A stretch of DNA of 42,095 bases from Anaeromyces robustus (GCA_002104895.1 MCFG01000496.1:1-42095), one strand, 5' to 3'; shown: positions 1 through 26,433, numbered from the stretch's first letter. The notes: generated by a model from the sequence alone, not told the origin. Program-made: numbers and translations.

Positions 1-258
1 TTATATATAGAATAATTAATTGTTTAATAAATTAATTATTAAATAGCAAATAAAATCAATCAAAATAATTATTTAAATTATTATAAAATAGGATTAAGTT
101 CTATTATGTATTATATAATACATATATTAAAACATATTATAATAAATAAATTTATATGGAATAAAAAATAATATATCAAATTTATATTCTTTTTTATTAA
201 ATTAAATGTAATTATTGTATTTAATATATTATAAAAAATAATGATAAATTGAATATAT

Positions 259-337
<79 letters not shown>

Positions 338-1424
338 TTAATTAATTTATATAAATGTATAATATATCGAATAAATAAATGAATATATATAAATAAATGA
401 ATATACAAATAAATAAATAAAACCAATTTTAATATTGTTATTAATTATTTAATAATATATCAAATAAATTTTTAATAATTACAAAGTTAAAAAAAATATA
501 TAATTAAATTGATAAATAAATATATAATTAAATAAATGTATAAATAAATAAATATTTAAATAAATAAATAGATAAATAAATAGATAAATAAATAAATTGA
601 AAAAATTAATCAATAAATCAATATAAAATAATATTAAATAATTGTTTTTGTTCATTTATTTATTAATATTCTTTAATATTAATATTATTTATTTTTAATC
701 TTTATATTAATTATTATGAATAATATTTTAATTTAATTCTTATATTGTAATTTATTATATTATATATAAATTATATATAAATTATATATTGCATAGTTAA
801 AATAAAATCAAATTTTAAATACTTTAAAAAAAAAAAAAAATTTTTTTTTTTCTCTTTATATAAGTATCATAATAGAAATTATAAAATTGGCTAAATCAAC
901 AATTAAATAAGAAATAATAAAAAGAATATCTTTTTATTGTGCTTTGTTTTGTTTATTTTATTCCACATTAAAAAGAAAAATAATATATAAATAAATATAT
1001 TATTATATATTTTATTTTTAAATAATAATAGTTCATTCTATTTAAAAATAATATAATATAATTAATTCAGGGAAAATTTTACCATTGACAATCTTAATAA
1101 TTGGCTAATAAAACAATATTACCTTCAATTAATGTTTTATTTTTTATGTATATATAATACTTATTTATATATATAGACAATAAATCTTATCGATAAAGCA
1201 TTTTTTTTAATAAGATTTCAAGAAATATAAATTTAAAATAATTATATATTTATAAAATTCAAAAATTTTATATTTTTTTAATAAAAAAATTATATATATA
1301 TATAGCAAAATTAAAAAAAATAAATAAAATAAAATAAAATAAAATAAAATAAAATAAAATAAAATAAAATACTATCTATTAAAAAACTATTTCTAAGAAA
1401 AAAGAATAAAAAAAAATATTAAAA
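1..1424. other. AT-rich intergenic region with microsatellites
   Basis: No coding potential is visible on either strand. The stretch is almost pure A/T, with a TTTA run at about 257-338, TAAA-like runs around 400-600, and an AAAAT pentanucleotide run at about 1321-1370 just upstream of the first gene. The part next to 1425 presumably holds that gene's promoter and 5' UTR, but no specific element can be defined. Confidence 0.7.
257..338. repeat. (TTTA)n microsatellite
   Basis: Uninterrupted tetranucleotide run of about 20 copies in intergenic DNA. It is the same unit that fills two introns of the EIPR1 gene and, in the opposite orientation, the spacer at 30594-30768. Confidence 0.95.
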
Positions 1425-2483
1425 ATGTTTAAAAAAATCAGTTTATTGTTTTTGATATATATAACTTTTTTCATTTCTTCCATGTATGCCGCTGAATTAG
1501 GGGAATATACCGAAATTAAAAAAATCATGAAAAATTTTGATTCTATATCCTCAGCTCCAGCCAACCTCTTTTCAGTATTCATTAATGAAAGTAATACAGA
1601 ATTAGAAACTCGTTATCAATTTATTAAAGACTTAAAAAAGAATATGAATAATCTTCTTTCATTTGGAGATTTCCCATATAATCCAACTGGTAAGGTAAAT
1701 GAAGAAGAATATAAAGCTTTAGAAAAAACTGCCAATGAAAACAGAATTAATATTAGTGAACAATTTGCAGCTATTGAAAAAGGTTTATCCTATTTAGAAG
1801 ATATCTATACAAATTATCAATATATGACATCAGATGATAAAAAAGCTCGTTCTTCTACTGTTATAAAATATATTCTTGGTCAAACTGTACTTCCGGAAGA
1901 AGCTTTACCCGTAAGAGTTAAAGCTTTATCTGATACAGATTGTATGAGTTGGTTAGATAGTGAACTTCAACTTTTAGCATTCCAATTTGAAAATAATGAT
2001 CCTAATAATGATGTTGACTTTGAAGATTATTCAAAAATTAATCTTACTCAATGTTTAAATTATCTTACTACAGGTTATAGTATGGTTGTATCAGCAAAAC
2101 AAATAAATGGTGATGATGATACAGAAGCTTTCTATAATAAATATGATATTGCAGTACAAGAAATGATTAAAAATCATGAAGCTTCTATTAGAAAATTATC
2201 TAATACATCTAATCGTAAGGTAAAAATTATAGAAATATAAAAAAAAATAAAAAAAAAAAAAAGAAAAAGTAAAAAATAAAAAGAAAAAAAGAAAAAGAAA
2301 AAATAAAATAAAATAAAATAAAATTATTATATATATTAATTTTATAACATCTTTTATATATATATATTTATTTATTTATAGGCTACTTTATATGATATTT
2401 ATGAAGATAGTGCATTTACAATGTCTAAAGTTATTTCATATATTTTTGTTATTGTACAATTACTTTTATTATTACTCCACTAA
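1425..2483 (+). CDS. Secreted protein with signal peptide and hydrophobic C-tail (two exons)
   Basis: Exons 1425-2219 and 2382-2483; the intron 2220-2381 has a GTAAAA donor, a TATAG acceptor and phase 0. The spliced protein is 298 aa. Residues 1-23 form a classic signal peptide (MFKKISLLFLIYITFFISS, then MYAA). The mature part is hydrophilic and mostly helical in composition, with two cysteines in DTDCMSW and LTQCLNYL. Exon 2 encodes 33 residues ending in VISYIFVIVQLLLLLLH, a hydrophobic tail with no charged end, as in a GPI-attachment signal; EDSA just before it is a plausible omega region. If the intron is retained, the frame stops six codons later (VKIIEI) and gives a 271-aa form without the tail. 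I do not recognise the family. The start is the first ATG after an A-rich leader. A surface or secreted role is inference. Confidence 0.75.
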
Positions 2484-2743
2484 AGCTAATTATGAAGTTT
2501 ATGGTTTAAAAATAAAAATTAAAATAATAATAAAATAATAATAATTATAATAATTATAATAATAATAAAAAGAAAAGAAAAAAAAAAGAAAATAAGAATA
2601 AATAAAAAATTAAGAAAAAAATATATAGTTAAATAATCAAAATTAAATAATATATATATATATAATAGCTTTTGTAAAAATTATTAACTTAATACTTAAT
2701 ATTTATAATTAATATATATAAATATGTTAATATTATTTGACTA

Positions 2744-2781
<38 letters not shown>

Positions 2782-4191
2782 ATTTAAAATATAAATTAAT
2801 ATTTTATCTATCTATTTTTTTTTTTTTTTTTTTAACCTTTAAAACAATTTTTTATTTATAACAACCACTATATAGATAATAGAAAAAGACTTTTAAAACT
2901 ATTTAAAAAAAAAAATATTTAAAATATTTATATATTTATAATATATATTTATGCAACTATTTTATATTTTATGACTTTTTTTTTCATTGTATTATTATAT
3001 ATATAAATATTATTTTAATAGAAAATGAAACTTGTTTATAATGAAAATTTATATATGTAACATATAAAGCAAGTAACATAATAGAATTTAAAAAATTAAA
3101 AAATTCTTTGACATGTAACTCAAAGTAAAAAATTACAATATAAAATAAATAAATAAATAAATTAAATAAATTAATAAAATACATAATAAAATAATAACAA
3201 TAAAATAGAATAAAATAAAAATAAAATAAAAATAAAATAAAAATAAAATAAAATAAAATAATAAATAAAATAAAATAAAATAATAAATAAAAGAAAAATG
3301 AATAAATTATACCTATAATCTATATAGGTATATAAAAAAATTTTTTATACAATATTTATATATATATTTATGTAATTTTAAATATTTTCTCAAAGAAAAA
3401 AAAAATTTTTTTTTCACCAATGCATTAGTAAAATGATGATAAATTGATATATATATTAAAATATTAAAAAAAAAAAAACAACAATAATAATATTAATATA
3501 TAAATATTTATACACATACCAGAAACATTATATTTATACAAAATTAAAAAAAAAGAAAAAAAAAAAACTTGTTTATATATATATAACTTATATATATAGT
3601 TTTATTAATACTTATTTTAAATAATTTTTATTTTATTATATAAAATATAATATATATTCTCTATTATTATACTTGGTTTTTTTTATATATAGATATAGTT
3701 ATTCTTTCATTAATTTTTATTATTATTATTATTATTATAATTATTATTATTATTTATTTTACACTACAATAATAATCAAGTGAAATTATATAAAAATAAA
3801 TAATTTATTAAATATTGTTATTATTTTTTTTTAAATTATATAAGAAATATTTCTATTATAATTCCTTCCTTTTTTTTTTTTTTAAAAAAAAAAAAAAATA
3901 GAAATAAAGGTATATTTTATTTCTTTGTTCATATGATTTTTATTATTTATTGTTTTTGTTTTTAATTTGTTTTTTTCTTTACTTTTTTTTTTTTACTTTT
4001 ATTTTTTTTTTTTTTTTTTTTTTGTATTTTTTTTTTTTTTTATATTTTTTTTTTTTTTTTGATGATTAATAATCTATTAAAGGATATCACTGAAATTTGA
4101 TTTCTTTTAATTAATGTTTTTTTTTTTTACCACTTCTTTTTTCTTATGAATTTCTTAATGATTCTTTTTATTATTATTATTGTTATTTAAT
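2484..4191. other. Intergenic region, nothing recognised
   Basis: About 1.7 kb of A/T homopolymers and short TA, TAA and AAAAT runs between the 3' ends of two convergent genes. No open frame with coding character and no RNA gene signature was seen on either strand. Confidence 0.7.
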
Positions 4192-4368
4192 TTATAAGTA
4201 TTTATGAACATTGTTAATAACAAAAATGGCACCAATAAAGAAAGCAACATTGTAAAGTAATTTTCTAGTTTCTGGGTTTGCCATTTCACCTCTAACCTTT
4301 TCTGAAAAAGATGGATCTGGTTCTGGAATGTATCTACGATTAGCAGATGAATATTGTGGACCGAACAT
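4192..4368 (-). CDS. 58-aa single-pass membrane protein, possibly a small TOM-like subunit
   Basis: Intronless ORF of 59 codons, too short for usual ORF cut-offs. Its base composition is clearly less AT-rich than the surroundings. The product starts MFGPQYSSANRRYIPEPDPS, then has a charged stretch (SEKVRGEMANPETRKL) and one C-terminal membrane segment of about 18 residues (LYNVAFFIGAIFVINNV), ending HKYL. This is the layout of small tail-anchored proteins such as Tom5/Tom6/Tom7 or other small organelle-membrane subunits. The Tom6-like idea rests on topology and size only; I see no diagnostic motif. In an anaerobic fungus the target would be the hydrogenosome rather than a respiring mitochondrion. 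The coding-like sequence between AT-only flanks and the conventional start and stop support a real gene. Confidence 0.65.
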   Translation of the reverse strand: MFGPQYSSANRRYIPEPDPSFSEKVRGEMANPETRKLLYNVAFFIGAIFVINNVHKYL

Positions 4369-5663
4369 TATCTATTATCTAATAATATATATATTAATAT
4401 ATTATAATAAAATTATAATAAATTAGTAAATTATTAGTCAATTATTATATATAAAATAAAAAAAAAAAAAAAGAATATAAATTATATATTTTTTATAAAA
4501 AATTATTTAATTATATAAATGTTTTTTTTTTTTTCTATTTTCATTATTATGTGAATATAAAAAATTAATGACTAAATATAAATATTAAATACTTTATATT
4601 TTTGAACTTTATATTATAAATTTTTTATTCATTAATATGCGATAGAACATTGAATATTTATATTATAAATTCTCTCCTTTTTTTGTTCATTTCCTTCATT
4701 TATATATTATTTAATTCTTGTTGTAGATAATACCATATTTGATATATATATATATATACACGAGAATTTCTCTATATTATAGATTGCAATTACGTTCATA
4801 ATTTTATTATTTTGTTCCACCTTTTTTCTTTATTTCTTTTCATTCTAAATACTTTTCATAAATATTATTTAAATCGAAAAAAATAAGAAGCAATAAGATA
4901 ATAACAAGTTCATAATTAATACCTTTCAAATTGAAAAACTAAAAAAAAAATAGTTTCAATAATTATCGATTTTAAAAAAAAGCTAAATAATATGATAAAT
5001 TAAAAAATATAGTATAAAAATATTTACATTTTTTTTGAGTGTTTTTTTTATGAATTTTTTACAATATGATTGGCTTAAAATTATTTAACATGATACGAAA
5101 ATTTAAAAAAAAATAATAATAAAATAAAATATGTAAAAAAGAAGAATAATATATTTTATTAGTAATCAAGGAAAAAATTAAAAAAATTTAATCATAATTC
5201 TATTGTATATATAAAGGTAAAAAAAATTTTTTTTTTTTTTACATAAAAGAAAAAAAGAATTAAATTATATTATAAAAATGTAAGTAACATTAATTTTTTT
5301 TTTTTTTTATTTATTTTATTATTAAAGTAATAAGAATTATAAATTATATTAATAAATTAATAAAATATAAATATATATTATTTTTCAATGTTTTCTTTTT
5401 TTTTATACTAATTTATTTTTATATATATCATACAAATATTTTTTAACACTTTCAATAACAATATTTATAAAAAATCGATATAAATAAAATATAAAATTTT
5501 AATGTTTTTTATCTTTCAAAAAAAAAAAAAAAAAAACATTATATCTAAAAATAATAATAATAACTATTGAAATTTCTATTTATAATATAATATTATTTTA
5601 AATTTCTTTATATTAATTCAAATTTCATAATTCACTTCGGAATTTCAATGAAAAAAGATAATA
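4369..5663. other. Divergent intergenic region with possible 5' UTR intron
   Basis: A 1.3-kb AT-rich spacer between divergently transcribed genes, so it should hold both promoters. No coding exon is seen. A textbook donor, GTAAGT, lies at 5280-5285 and an AG lies at 5656-5657, just before the start codon of the downstream gene. This allows a 378-nt intron in its 5' UTR, but the acceptor is weak. Confidence 0.5.

Positions 5664-5671
<8 letters not shown>
5648..5671 (+). promoter_or_regulatory. Short upstream ORF overlapping the YggS start codon
   Basis: An ATG at 5648-5650 opens a seven-codon frame that ends with TGA at 5669-5671 and overlaps the main ATG (5664-5666) in another frame. If the unspliced leader is used, it could lower translation of the main frame. 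The possible 5' UTR intron 5280-5657 would remove this ATG, giving a splice-dependent control. Regulatory meaning is inference. Confidence 0.4.
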
Positions 5672-7517
<1,846 letters not shown>

Positions 7518-7797
7518 AATAAAATAAAATAAAAAAAAAAATAAAAAAAAATTAAGATATAATAAAAATAAATTTTAAAAATAAGTAAATAAAAATAAAA
7601 AATATTATATTTAATGATAATATAATATTATAATATTAAATAATAGTTATAGTAAGATTCATAACTGATATTAATATTTATATCCAATGTTAATAATCAT
7701 CCAAAAATTAAAAAAAAAATGTTTTAAAATTAAAATATTTATTAATCAAATAATAAAAAAGCATATATATACATAAAATATATATAAAATCATAAAG

Positions 7798-7830
<33 letters not shown>

Positions 7831-8473
7831 TTTATAATGTATTTAATTTTATTTTTATTTTATTTTTTTTTCTCAATTTTTTAATTGTTTTATATATATA
7901 TATATATATATATAGTTACTACTAATTTTTTTTTTATGTTTATATTATATATTTATAATCTTATTAATTAAACGATTATATTTTTTTTTTGGAGCAAAAA
8001 GTAAAATGATAGTAAAAAATTTTTTGGTATTTAAAAAAAAAAAAAAAAAAAAAGATTATAAAATAGAAAGAATAAAAATATATATATCTAAAACTTCTAT
8101 ATTAATTATAATAATAAACAATTCTTTTTATAAAAAAAAAAAATAAAGTATATATATTATACTATATATATATATATATTTAAAATGAGGTTATAATTAT
8201 AATTATAATGATGATTAATTAATCTATGAAAAATACAAAAATTTAATGTATATAATTATGATTTGTTTAATTATATATTCTTATTTATATATGTCTTATT
8301 TTCTTTTTTTTTCTATATGTTGCTTTTTTAAAACAAAAAAGATATGAATGAAAAAAAATTGCATAAATTATAAAAAAAAAATTAATTGTATATTTGTTTT
8401 TGTTTGTATGTATAATATAATTTTTTGAAAAATGAAGGTATATATGGGGGAAAATATTAAATATATAATTAAA

Positions 8474-8516
<43 letters not shown>

Positions 8517-8737
8517 ATCAAATATATTTGATATAAAAAAATAATCTAATAAAAGTTGTTGATAGCAAGTTATTAATACTATTTAATTAATAAAAATTTT
8601 CAATTATTACAATTAAATAGATATTAATAGATTAAAAATCTTTTTTTTTTTCTTCTATTTCGTTTTCTTTTTTCTTTTTTTTTCTTTGTTTTTGCTTTTG
8701 TTTTTGTTTTCATTCATATTATATGTATATATATAAT
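7518..8737. other. Convergent intergenic region, nothing recognised
   Basis: A 1.2-kb AT-rich spacer between two converging 3' ends. It contains homopolymers, a TAA run at about 7800-7828 and TA runs. No gene was seen. It should contain both poly(A) sites, but AATAAA-like strings are too common here to assign one. Confidence 0.7.
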
Positions 8738-10525
8738 TTAGGCATTGTTTTCTTCTTTTAATAATTTAATTAAAATTAATAATTCATCTGCATCCTATAT
8801 ATATATATACATATATACATTTATACATACATTTATATAAAAACATTTCATAAAATAAAAAATATATATAAAATATAGAAAATAAAATTTATTGTAGAAA
8901 TATATATGTATTAAACAGAAAAATATAAATATAGAAATATAGAAATAAATTAATAATTAATGATAATAAAATATTAATAATAATAATCAAATTTATTATT
9001 TATTTTTTTTTTTTATTTTTTACATTATATATCCAATTCGTCCAGTCCTCTTTTGCTATTTTTGATACTTGACTCTATATTAATTAAAAGTAATAGAATA
9101 TAATATAATTAATAATGTGATGATAATTAATTATTATATATATATATATATTTTATATTAATTGAATATAAATTTCTATAATTCTTGATAATTTTTTTTA
9201 TCTTTTTCTTTTTCTTTTTCTTTTTATTTCTATTATTTTAATATTCATTTATTTACTTCTAAACCAGGTAATAATAAATTTGTTTTAAAATATTCAAATT
9301 TTTTTACAACAGTATTTAACATAATATGTGTTGCCCATTTCCTCTATTAATAATGATATTTTTATTAATTTTTATTATTTTTATTATTATATTAAAAAGA
9401 ATAAAAAGATCATAATATATATAATTAAAAATGAAAAAATAAAAAATATATATCTTTTTAATAAATATATATATATAAAGAAATGAAATATAATTTAATA
9501 ATATTTGTAATAATTATAATAATATATATAAATAAATATATATTTACAATATCTTCATTTCTATCTTTTAATAGTGTTAGTAGATGATCAAAGAGCTTAT
9601 ATTCTATTAATATTTTATATAATTGATTACTTCTAGATAATATATAAATGGTTTGAATTACTTGCTATTAATTTTTTCATAATAATAATAATACATATAT
9701 AACAATATTGAAAAATTCCATTTTATAATATATTAATTAGGTTAAAATATTTGATATAAATCATTAATATAAGAGGGAAAAAATATTTAATAAAAATTCA
9801 CCAAGTATACTAAATATTATAATTATAAAAGTTATTCCAAGTATTAAATATATTTATATATATACCAATCTTAATACTGATGGTTCTACTACTGATGTTG
9901 AGATTTTTAATAAAACTTGTAAAAATCTACGATTTCTTAATATATACTGAAATATTTTTTTTATTATAATAAATTAATTTTTTGTTCGAATAAACCATTG
10001 TTTTTATTAATATATATCATATATTAAATGTCATATATTTTAATTAAAAAAAAAAAAAAAAAGAAAAAAGAAAAAAGGGTATTAATATAAATATATTTCA
10101 TATATATATTTTTATTTGTGAATATATTATATTAATTTCAATTATTTATTAATTAATGATATACATTTTCAATTGCTTCTCCTCCTAAATATGCTAAATT
10201 TCCAATCTCAACACATGCTATCGTTTTATTTTATTTGTTTTTTTTTTTTATTCCATAGTATTTTTTTTGTTATTTTTATAGATTGAATAATTTAAATTTT
10301 AATATATCGATTGATTAAAAAATGTTTTTTTTTTTTTTTTTTATGGTTATATATATATATATTTTTAATATTTTTGACATAGAATATATAATATTTACCA
10401 CTATATCTTAATGATAAACTTGCTGAATATAATTTTTTTAATTCATTTTCAAATGCCTTTACGTATGAGAATCCATTCGTAACATCATTTGTTCTATCAT
10501 TTCCATCAAATATATAGCTATTCAT
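8738..10525 (-). CDS. Small all-helical (ARM/HEAT-like) protein, seven exons
   Basis: Exons in gene order: 10525-10399, 10217-10165, 9946-9866, 9664-9548, 9343-9257, 9074-9024, 8794-8738. All introns are GT..AG and the phases join cleanly into 190 codons plus stop. After a short polar N-terminus (MNSYIFDGNDRTNDVTNG) the protein is a series of hydrophobic helices with armadillo-like texture: SACVEIGNLAYLGGEAIENY, LQVLLKISTSVVEPSVLRLQ, VIQTIYILSRSN, FDHLLTLLKDRNEDIRKWA, DADELLILIKLLKEENNA. LGGEAIENYIL and LLTLLKDRNEDIRKWA in particular resemble ARM units (gene body plus valine-aliphatic helix 3). I do not recognise a named family, so function stays open; a protein-protein interaction scaffold is inference from fold texture. 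The start is the only in-frame ATG near the first donor. Confidence 0.7.
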
Positions 10526-12563
10526 TGATATATTATTTTATAGTTTTTTTATTTTTTCTTTTTTTTTTTTTTTTTTTTTTTTTTTTCTTAATAAACTAGT
10601 TTTTTTTTTCTTTTTTCCTTCCTTGAATTATTTTAATCACTTTATTATTATTATTATTATTATTAATTTATTGTTTATTTGCTTTTTTTCTCCTTGTTTA
10701 ATAATTGATAAATTGTATTTCAATATTGGCTAAATTATAATAATTCAAAGATATATAAAAGTAATCCATATAGCGACGTATTTTAAATATATATATAATT
10801 ATATAATTATCTATAGGTATAAATTTTATCTATATCTTCTTCTAATTTTTTCTTATTAATTTGAATAATGATAGTTTTCTTTTGTATCTGTTTTTAATTT
10901 ATTTTTTTTTTTTTTTTTTTTTATTTTTATTATATTTAAAAAAAAATACTAAGCATTATTACTTTTTGTGGAAATCATTAATTAATGTATTAGATTATCT
11001 TTTATAATTTAAAATAGGATTAATTTTAAAATAATAATAAAGTAAAAATCTGGAAAAAGAAATATATATAAATATATAAAGTAAGGTTTTTTTTTATGAA
11101 TATAAATAGAAATTGGATATATTATCCAAATATTTTAATTCTATTTATTTTATTACTATAAAGATAAATCAAAAAAATAATAATATAATTATTATTACAA
11201 GTTAAATCAATACACTTCAATATATATAAATATTTATATTTATTAAAACTTAAAATCAACACGACATCATTTATTTGTAATCATAAAAAAGTATATAATT
11301 ATTAAAGTTTGATTTATTTTTATAAACGAATATAATTCTCTCTTGTTATATTTAACAATTAAATTCTGAAAATGTATGTAAACTTTAAATCTTAATTAGT
11401 TTAATTCTACGTATTTTTTTTTTTTTTTTTTTTATAATATCTTTTTTAAAAAATTATTATTATTATTTATTAATATGACATATATATATAATATATATAA
11501 TTAAATTAATCATTCATCTTTTGTAATATTAACGTATCTAGAAAATTATAATTATAATTATTCATATAAATATGCTTTATTTTTTTTTTTTTAATGATCT
11601 TATCTATTATCATTCATATTTAATTTATCTTTAAGCAAATAATTTTTTAATTATTTTTTTTTTTCATTTCATTTTTTTTCTTTTTTATTTTTACTTTATG
11701 CATTTTATGTTATTTTTGATATTATAAATTATTTATTAATATTTTAAGATTTCATTTTATTACCATTTTAAAATTAATTATATATATTAAATGGAATATT
11801 TTTATCTTGGCTAATATAATAATAATAATAATAATAAGTGATTAAAGAAAAGATATATAAATATTATTATTATTATGTTATTATTATAATAATAATAATT
11901 TTATTTTAATTAAAATTTTATATAATTCCTTTTAATAAAAAATTAAAATTTAAACATGATGATTACAATATAAATATGATTATTAAATAATAAAAATAAA
12001 AACAAAAAAACAATAATGTATATAAGAATTAATTAGATATTATAAAGAATTATTTGAAGTTTTTATTTTTTATTTTTTATATTTCTTTTTTTCTTATTTT
12101 TACTTAATATATATATCTCATATATATATTGTTCATATTTGTAGTAATAAATACAAATATAAGAGTAAAAAGTCACCAATTTCTTAAATTATTCAATGAA
12201 AAACTAATAATTAATCATGTTTTAAGCCTTAACTATAGAAACTATACAGATAGTTTATAATTTTTTATTTTCATTTAATATAATTTGATTTCAAATAATG
12301 TTTTTTTAATATGTTGGTAAACTTTAATAATTAATAAATTTTGATAATTAATTTATATTAATTAATAAAGAATTTTATCAATAATTTAATATTTTTTTTA
12401 ATATAAAAAAAAAAAAATTTAATATATGAAATTATCTGTTTATAATATTTATATTATTGTAATAAATACCTTCTTTACTTCTTTTTATACATTAATAATA
12501 GATTTTTTTTATGGATATATTTTAAATTACAAAGATAACATATATATATAAATATAAAATAAA
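10526..12563. other. Divergent intergenic region, nothing recognised
   Basis: Two kilobases of AT-rich DNA between divergently transcribed genes, presumably with both promoters. It contains homopolymer T tracts near 10560-10586 and 10903-10922 and TAA runs near 11818-11838. No exon with coding character or RNA gene was seen. Confidence 0.65.
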
Positions 12564-15595
<3,032 letters not shown>

Positions 15596-16485
15596 TAATC
15601 ATTATTTAAATAATAAATTGTAATACCTATACTAGAAATTTAAAAAAAAAATTAATATAAAATAAAATAAAATAAATAAATACTATTATAGATTTTATAA
15701 ATATCATATTAAAATATATTAAATATTTAAAACAATGAAAATAAAATTATTTAAAATAAAGTTCAAAAATAATACAATATAAAATAATAAGAAGTAAATA
15801 ATAAAAATTAAAAAAAAAAAAATAAAATAAAATAAAAATAATAATAAAAATAAAAAAATAAAAAATAAAAATAAAAGTAAAAATAAAATAAAAATAAAAT
15901 AGAATAGAATAAAATAAATAAATAAATAAAAAATAATAATAATAATAATAAAAATAATAATAATAATAATAAATAATCATCTATCTATATATAGAAAATA
16001 TATTAAATATATAATTTTTATTCTTTTTTTTTTTTTTATTATTATTTATTTATTTGCTTATATTGTTTTAAAGAAAGTTTTCATTTATTAAAAAATGAAG
16101 AGAAGTTTTAATAATAATAATAAATTATAATACATATATAAAATAATTATATATATATTATAATATGAAATATGAAATATGAAATTGTATATTTAAATGT
16201 TCAATTACTTTCTTTTTTTAATAATAATATACAATTTTTTTGGTATGGTTAATGATAAGATATAAAAAAATTAAAAATTAAAATAAAAAAAAAAAAAAAA
16301 AGATATAAATAATGATTTTATTACATATTAGTTAATACTAAAAAGAAATAGAATTATAATAAATAAAAATAAAAATAAAAATAAAAAAAAAAAAAATATT
16401 AAAAAATAAATAAAATATACTGAATATAAATATATTTTAATTTATATACACATATAATACTATATTAATATTTTTCTATTTAAAT
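15596..16485. other. Convergent intergenic region, nothing recognised
   Basis: About 0.9 kb between the 3' ends of EIPR1 and the Treslin-like gene. It contains AAAAT, TAA and A/T homopolymer runs. No coding exon was seen; reading frames here are repeat translations. Confidence 0.7.
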
Positions 16486-24696
<8,211 letters not shown>

Positions 24697-25588
24697 TTAT
24701 TTTAATATGTAAATATTAATTGTTAATAATATTATTTATCAATTTTATAATATTTTTACTTTATATATTTTTAAAGTTAAAGTAAGGGTATAACTTGTTA
24801 AAAAAAAAAAAAGAAATTTGAAAAAGAAATTTCTAATTAAATTTAAACATTAATATAATTAAAAGGAATATATATAAATTTATATTCTATCTTTAAAAAA
24901 AAAAAGTATAAAAAATAATATTATGCTTTAGACTATAAAGATAGCCTTTCTTTCATATATTTTTACAAAATGTAATAACTGAGATGAATTATGATATAAT
25001 ATTATATATTAAAAAAAAAAAAAAAAGAATCAAAATACTAAATATAAAATAAGTTGGTTTTTTTTTTTTCTTTTCTTTTACTATATATATAAAAGACTTT
25101 ATAATAAATAAATTAAGGTATCATATATAATTTATATAATGAAATAAAATACAATTTTTATTCTTTATCAATTTATTTTAAATAATAAAAAATAAAAGTA
25201 AAAAATCTATTTTAAAATTACTATATTTTAAATGTAATTAAATGATTAATAATTGTTGTATGTTTGGATTATTCACCTCTGCTTAAAAAATTATTTTTCC
25301 CTTTTTAAATAATTAAAAATTTACCAATAAACGGAAAACGGACAATGTAATAATTATATATTAGAATATATTTTAATATATTAATATTTCTACTGTTTAT
25401 TTTAATATTATAATTAATCATTATGATTTTCAAAAATATTAATTTATAAAACTCATTTATTTATTTAAATTTTTAAGAAATATCGTTTTGTATTTTTATT
25501 ATCATTGTTATTGTTACTGTTATTATAATTATTTAATTAAATAAAAAAAGATATATATAAAATTATTTAAAAATTGATAAAAAAAATA

Positions 25589-25623
<35 letters not shown>

Positions 25624-26199
25624 ATCAAACTACGTTATATTGCACAATTGTACAATGTAGTGTAATTAATAAAAATTTTGATTTTAAATTTATAATATTT
25701 ATAATATAAAAAAAAAACTAATAATGTCAAATAATGGCAAAATCATTGATATTAAAAAAAAAAAAAATGATAAAGAATTATATTAAATATTATTATTACT
25801 TGTTAAAATATAAATATATATAATTATGACTTTTTTTATCAATTATTATTTCATACACTTTAATTTTATATTATTTATCACGAAAAATAATATATGTCTT
25901 TTATTATTTTATTATTTTATGATTATTATTATTATTATTACTATTAGTATTATATTTTTTATTTTTATTTTATTATTATGAATAGTTATTAATAAATACT
26001 TGTATGATTAAATCTTTTTCTTATAAAATTTATATTAAAATATAAATCATTTATTTTATAAATAAATAGTTGGTATTTTTATTTCTTAAATTGCTTAAAT
26101 CATTATATATACAAAATAAATAAAGGTAACCTGTTTTATAAATATAAAACTAAATAGCAGATATTACTGAAATTTCTAGAAAGGAAATATCCATAAAAA
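24697..26199. other. Intergenic region between RPB11 3' end and Treslin 5' end
   Basis: 1.5 kb of AT-rich DNA that should hold the Treslin promoter and the RPB11 poly(A) site. A less AT-rich patch at about 25255-25350 and a small imperfect palindrome at 25629-25661 centred on ACAATTGT stand out. No coding exon was seen. Confidence 0.6.
26169..26181. promoter_or_regulatory. Heat-shock-element-like GAAATTTCTAGAA
   Basis: Perfect three-unit nGAAnnTTCnnGAAn arrangement, the binding pattern of HSF. It lies 19 nt beyond the RPB11 stop, so it would be in its 3' flank, far (1.5 kb) upstream of the Treslin gene. A chance match is possible in AT-rich DNA. Confidence 0.3.
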
Positions 26200-26391
26200 C
26201 TAAAAGTTAATTTCATACATTCTATCTGAACTAGAAGCGCCAACGTTTCTAAGAGAGGTATCATCATTAATATTATGTAATGTTAATTCATTCTAATATA
26301 TAAATAACATAAAGAAAAACATTAATATTAATATTAGTATATTTAAAAATTTTATTCTAAGTTAAAAATATAAAAAAAAAAAATATTAATG

Positions 26392-26433
<42 letters not shown>

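Noticed and set aside
15747-15980. Tyr/Phe-rich 77-aa minus-strand frame
   Set aside because: Low-complexity AAAAT/TAA sequence in a 3' flank.
25629-25661. Imperfect palindrome around ACAATTGT
   Set aside because: Short with mismatched arms; no link to a known element.
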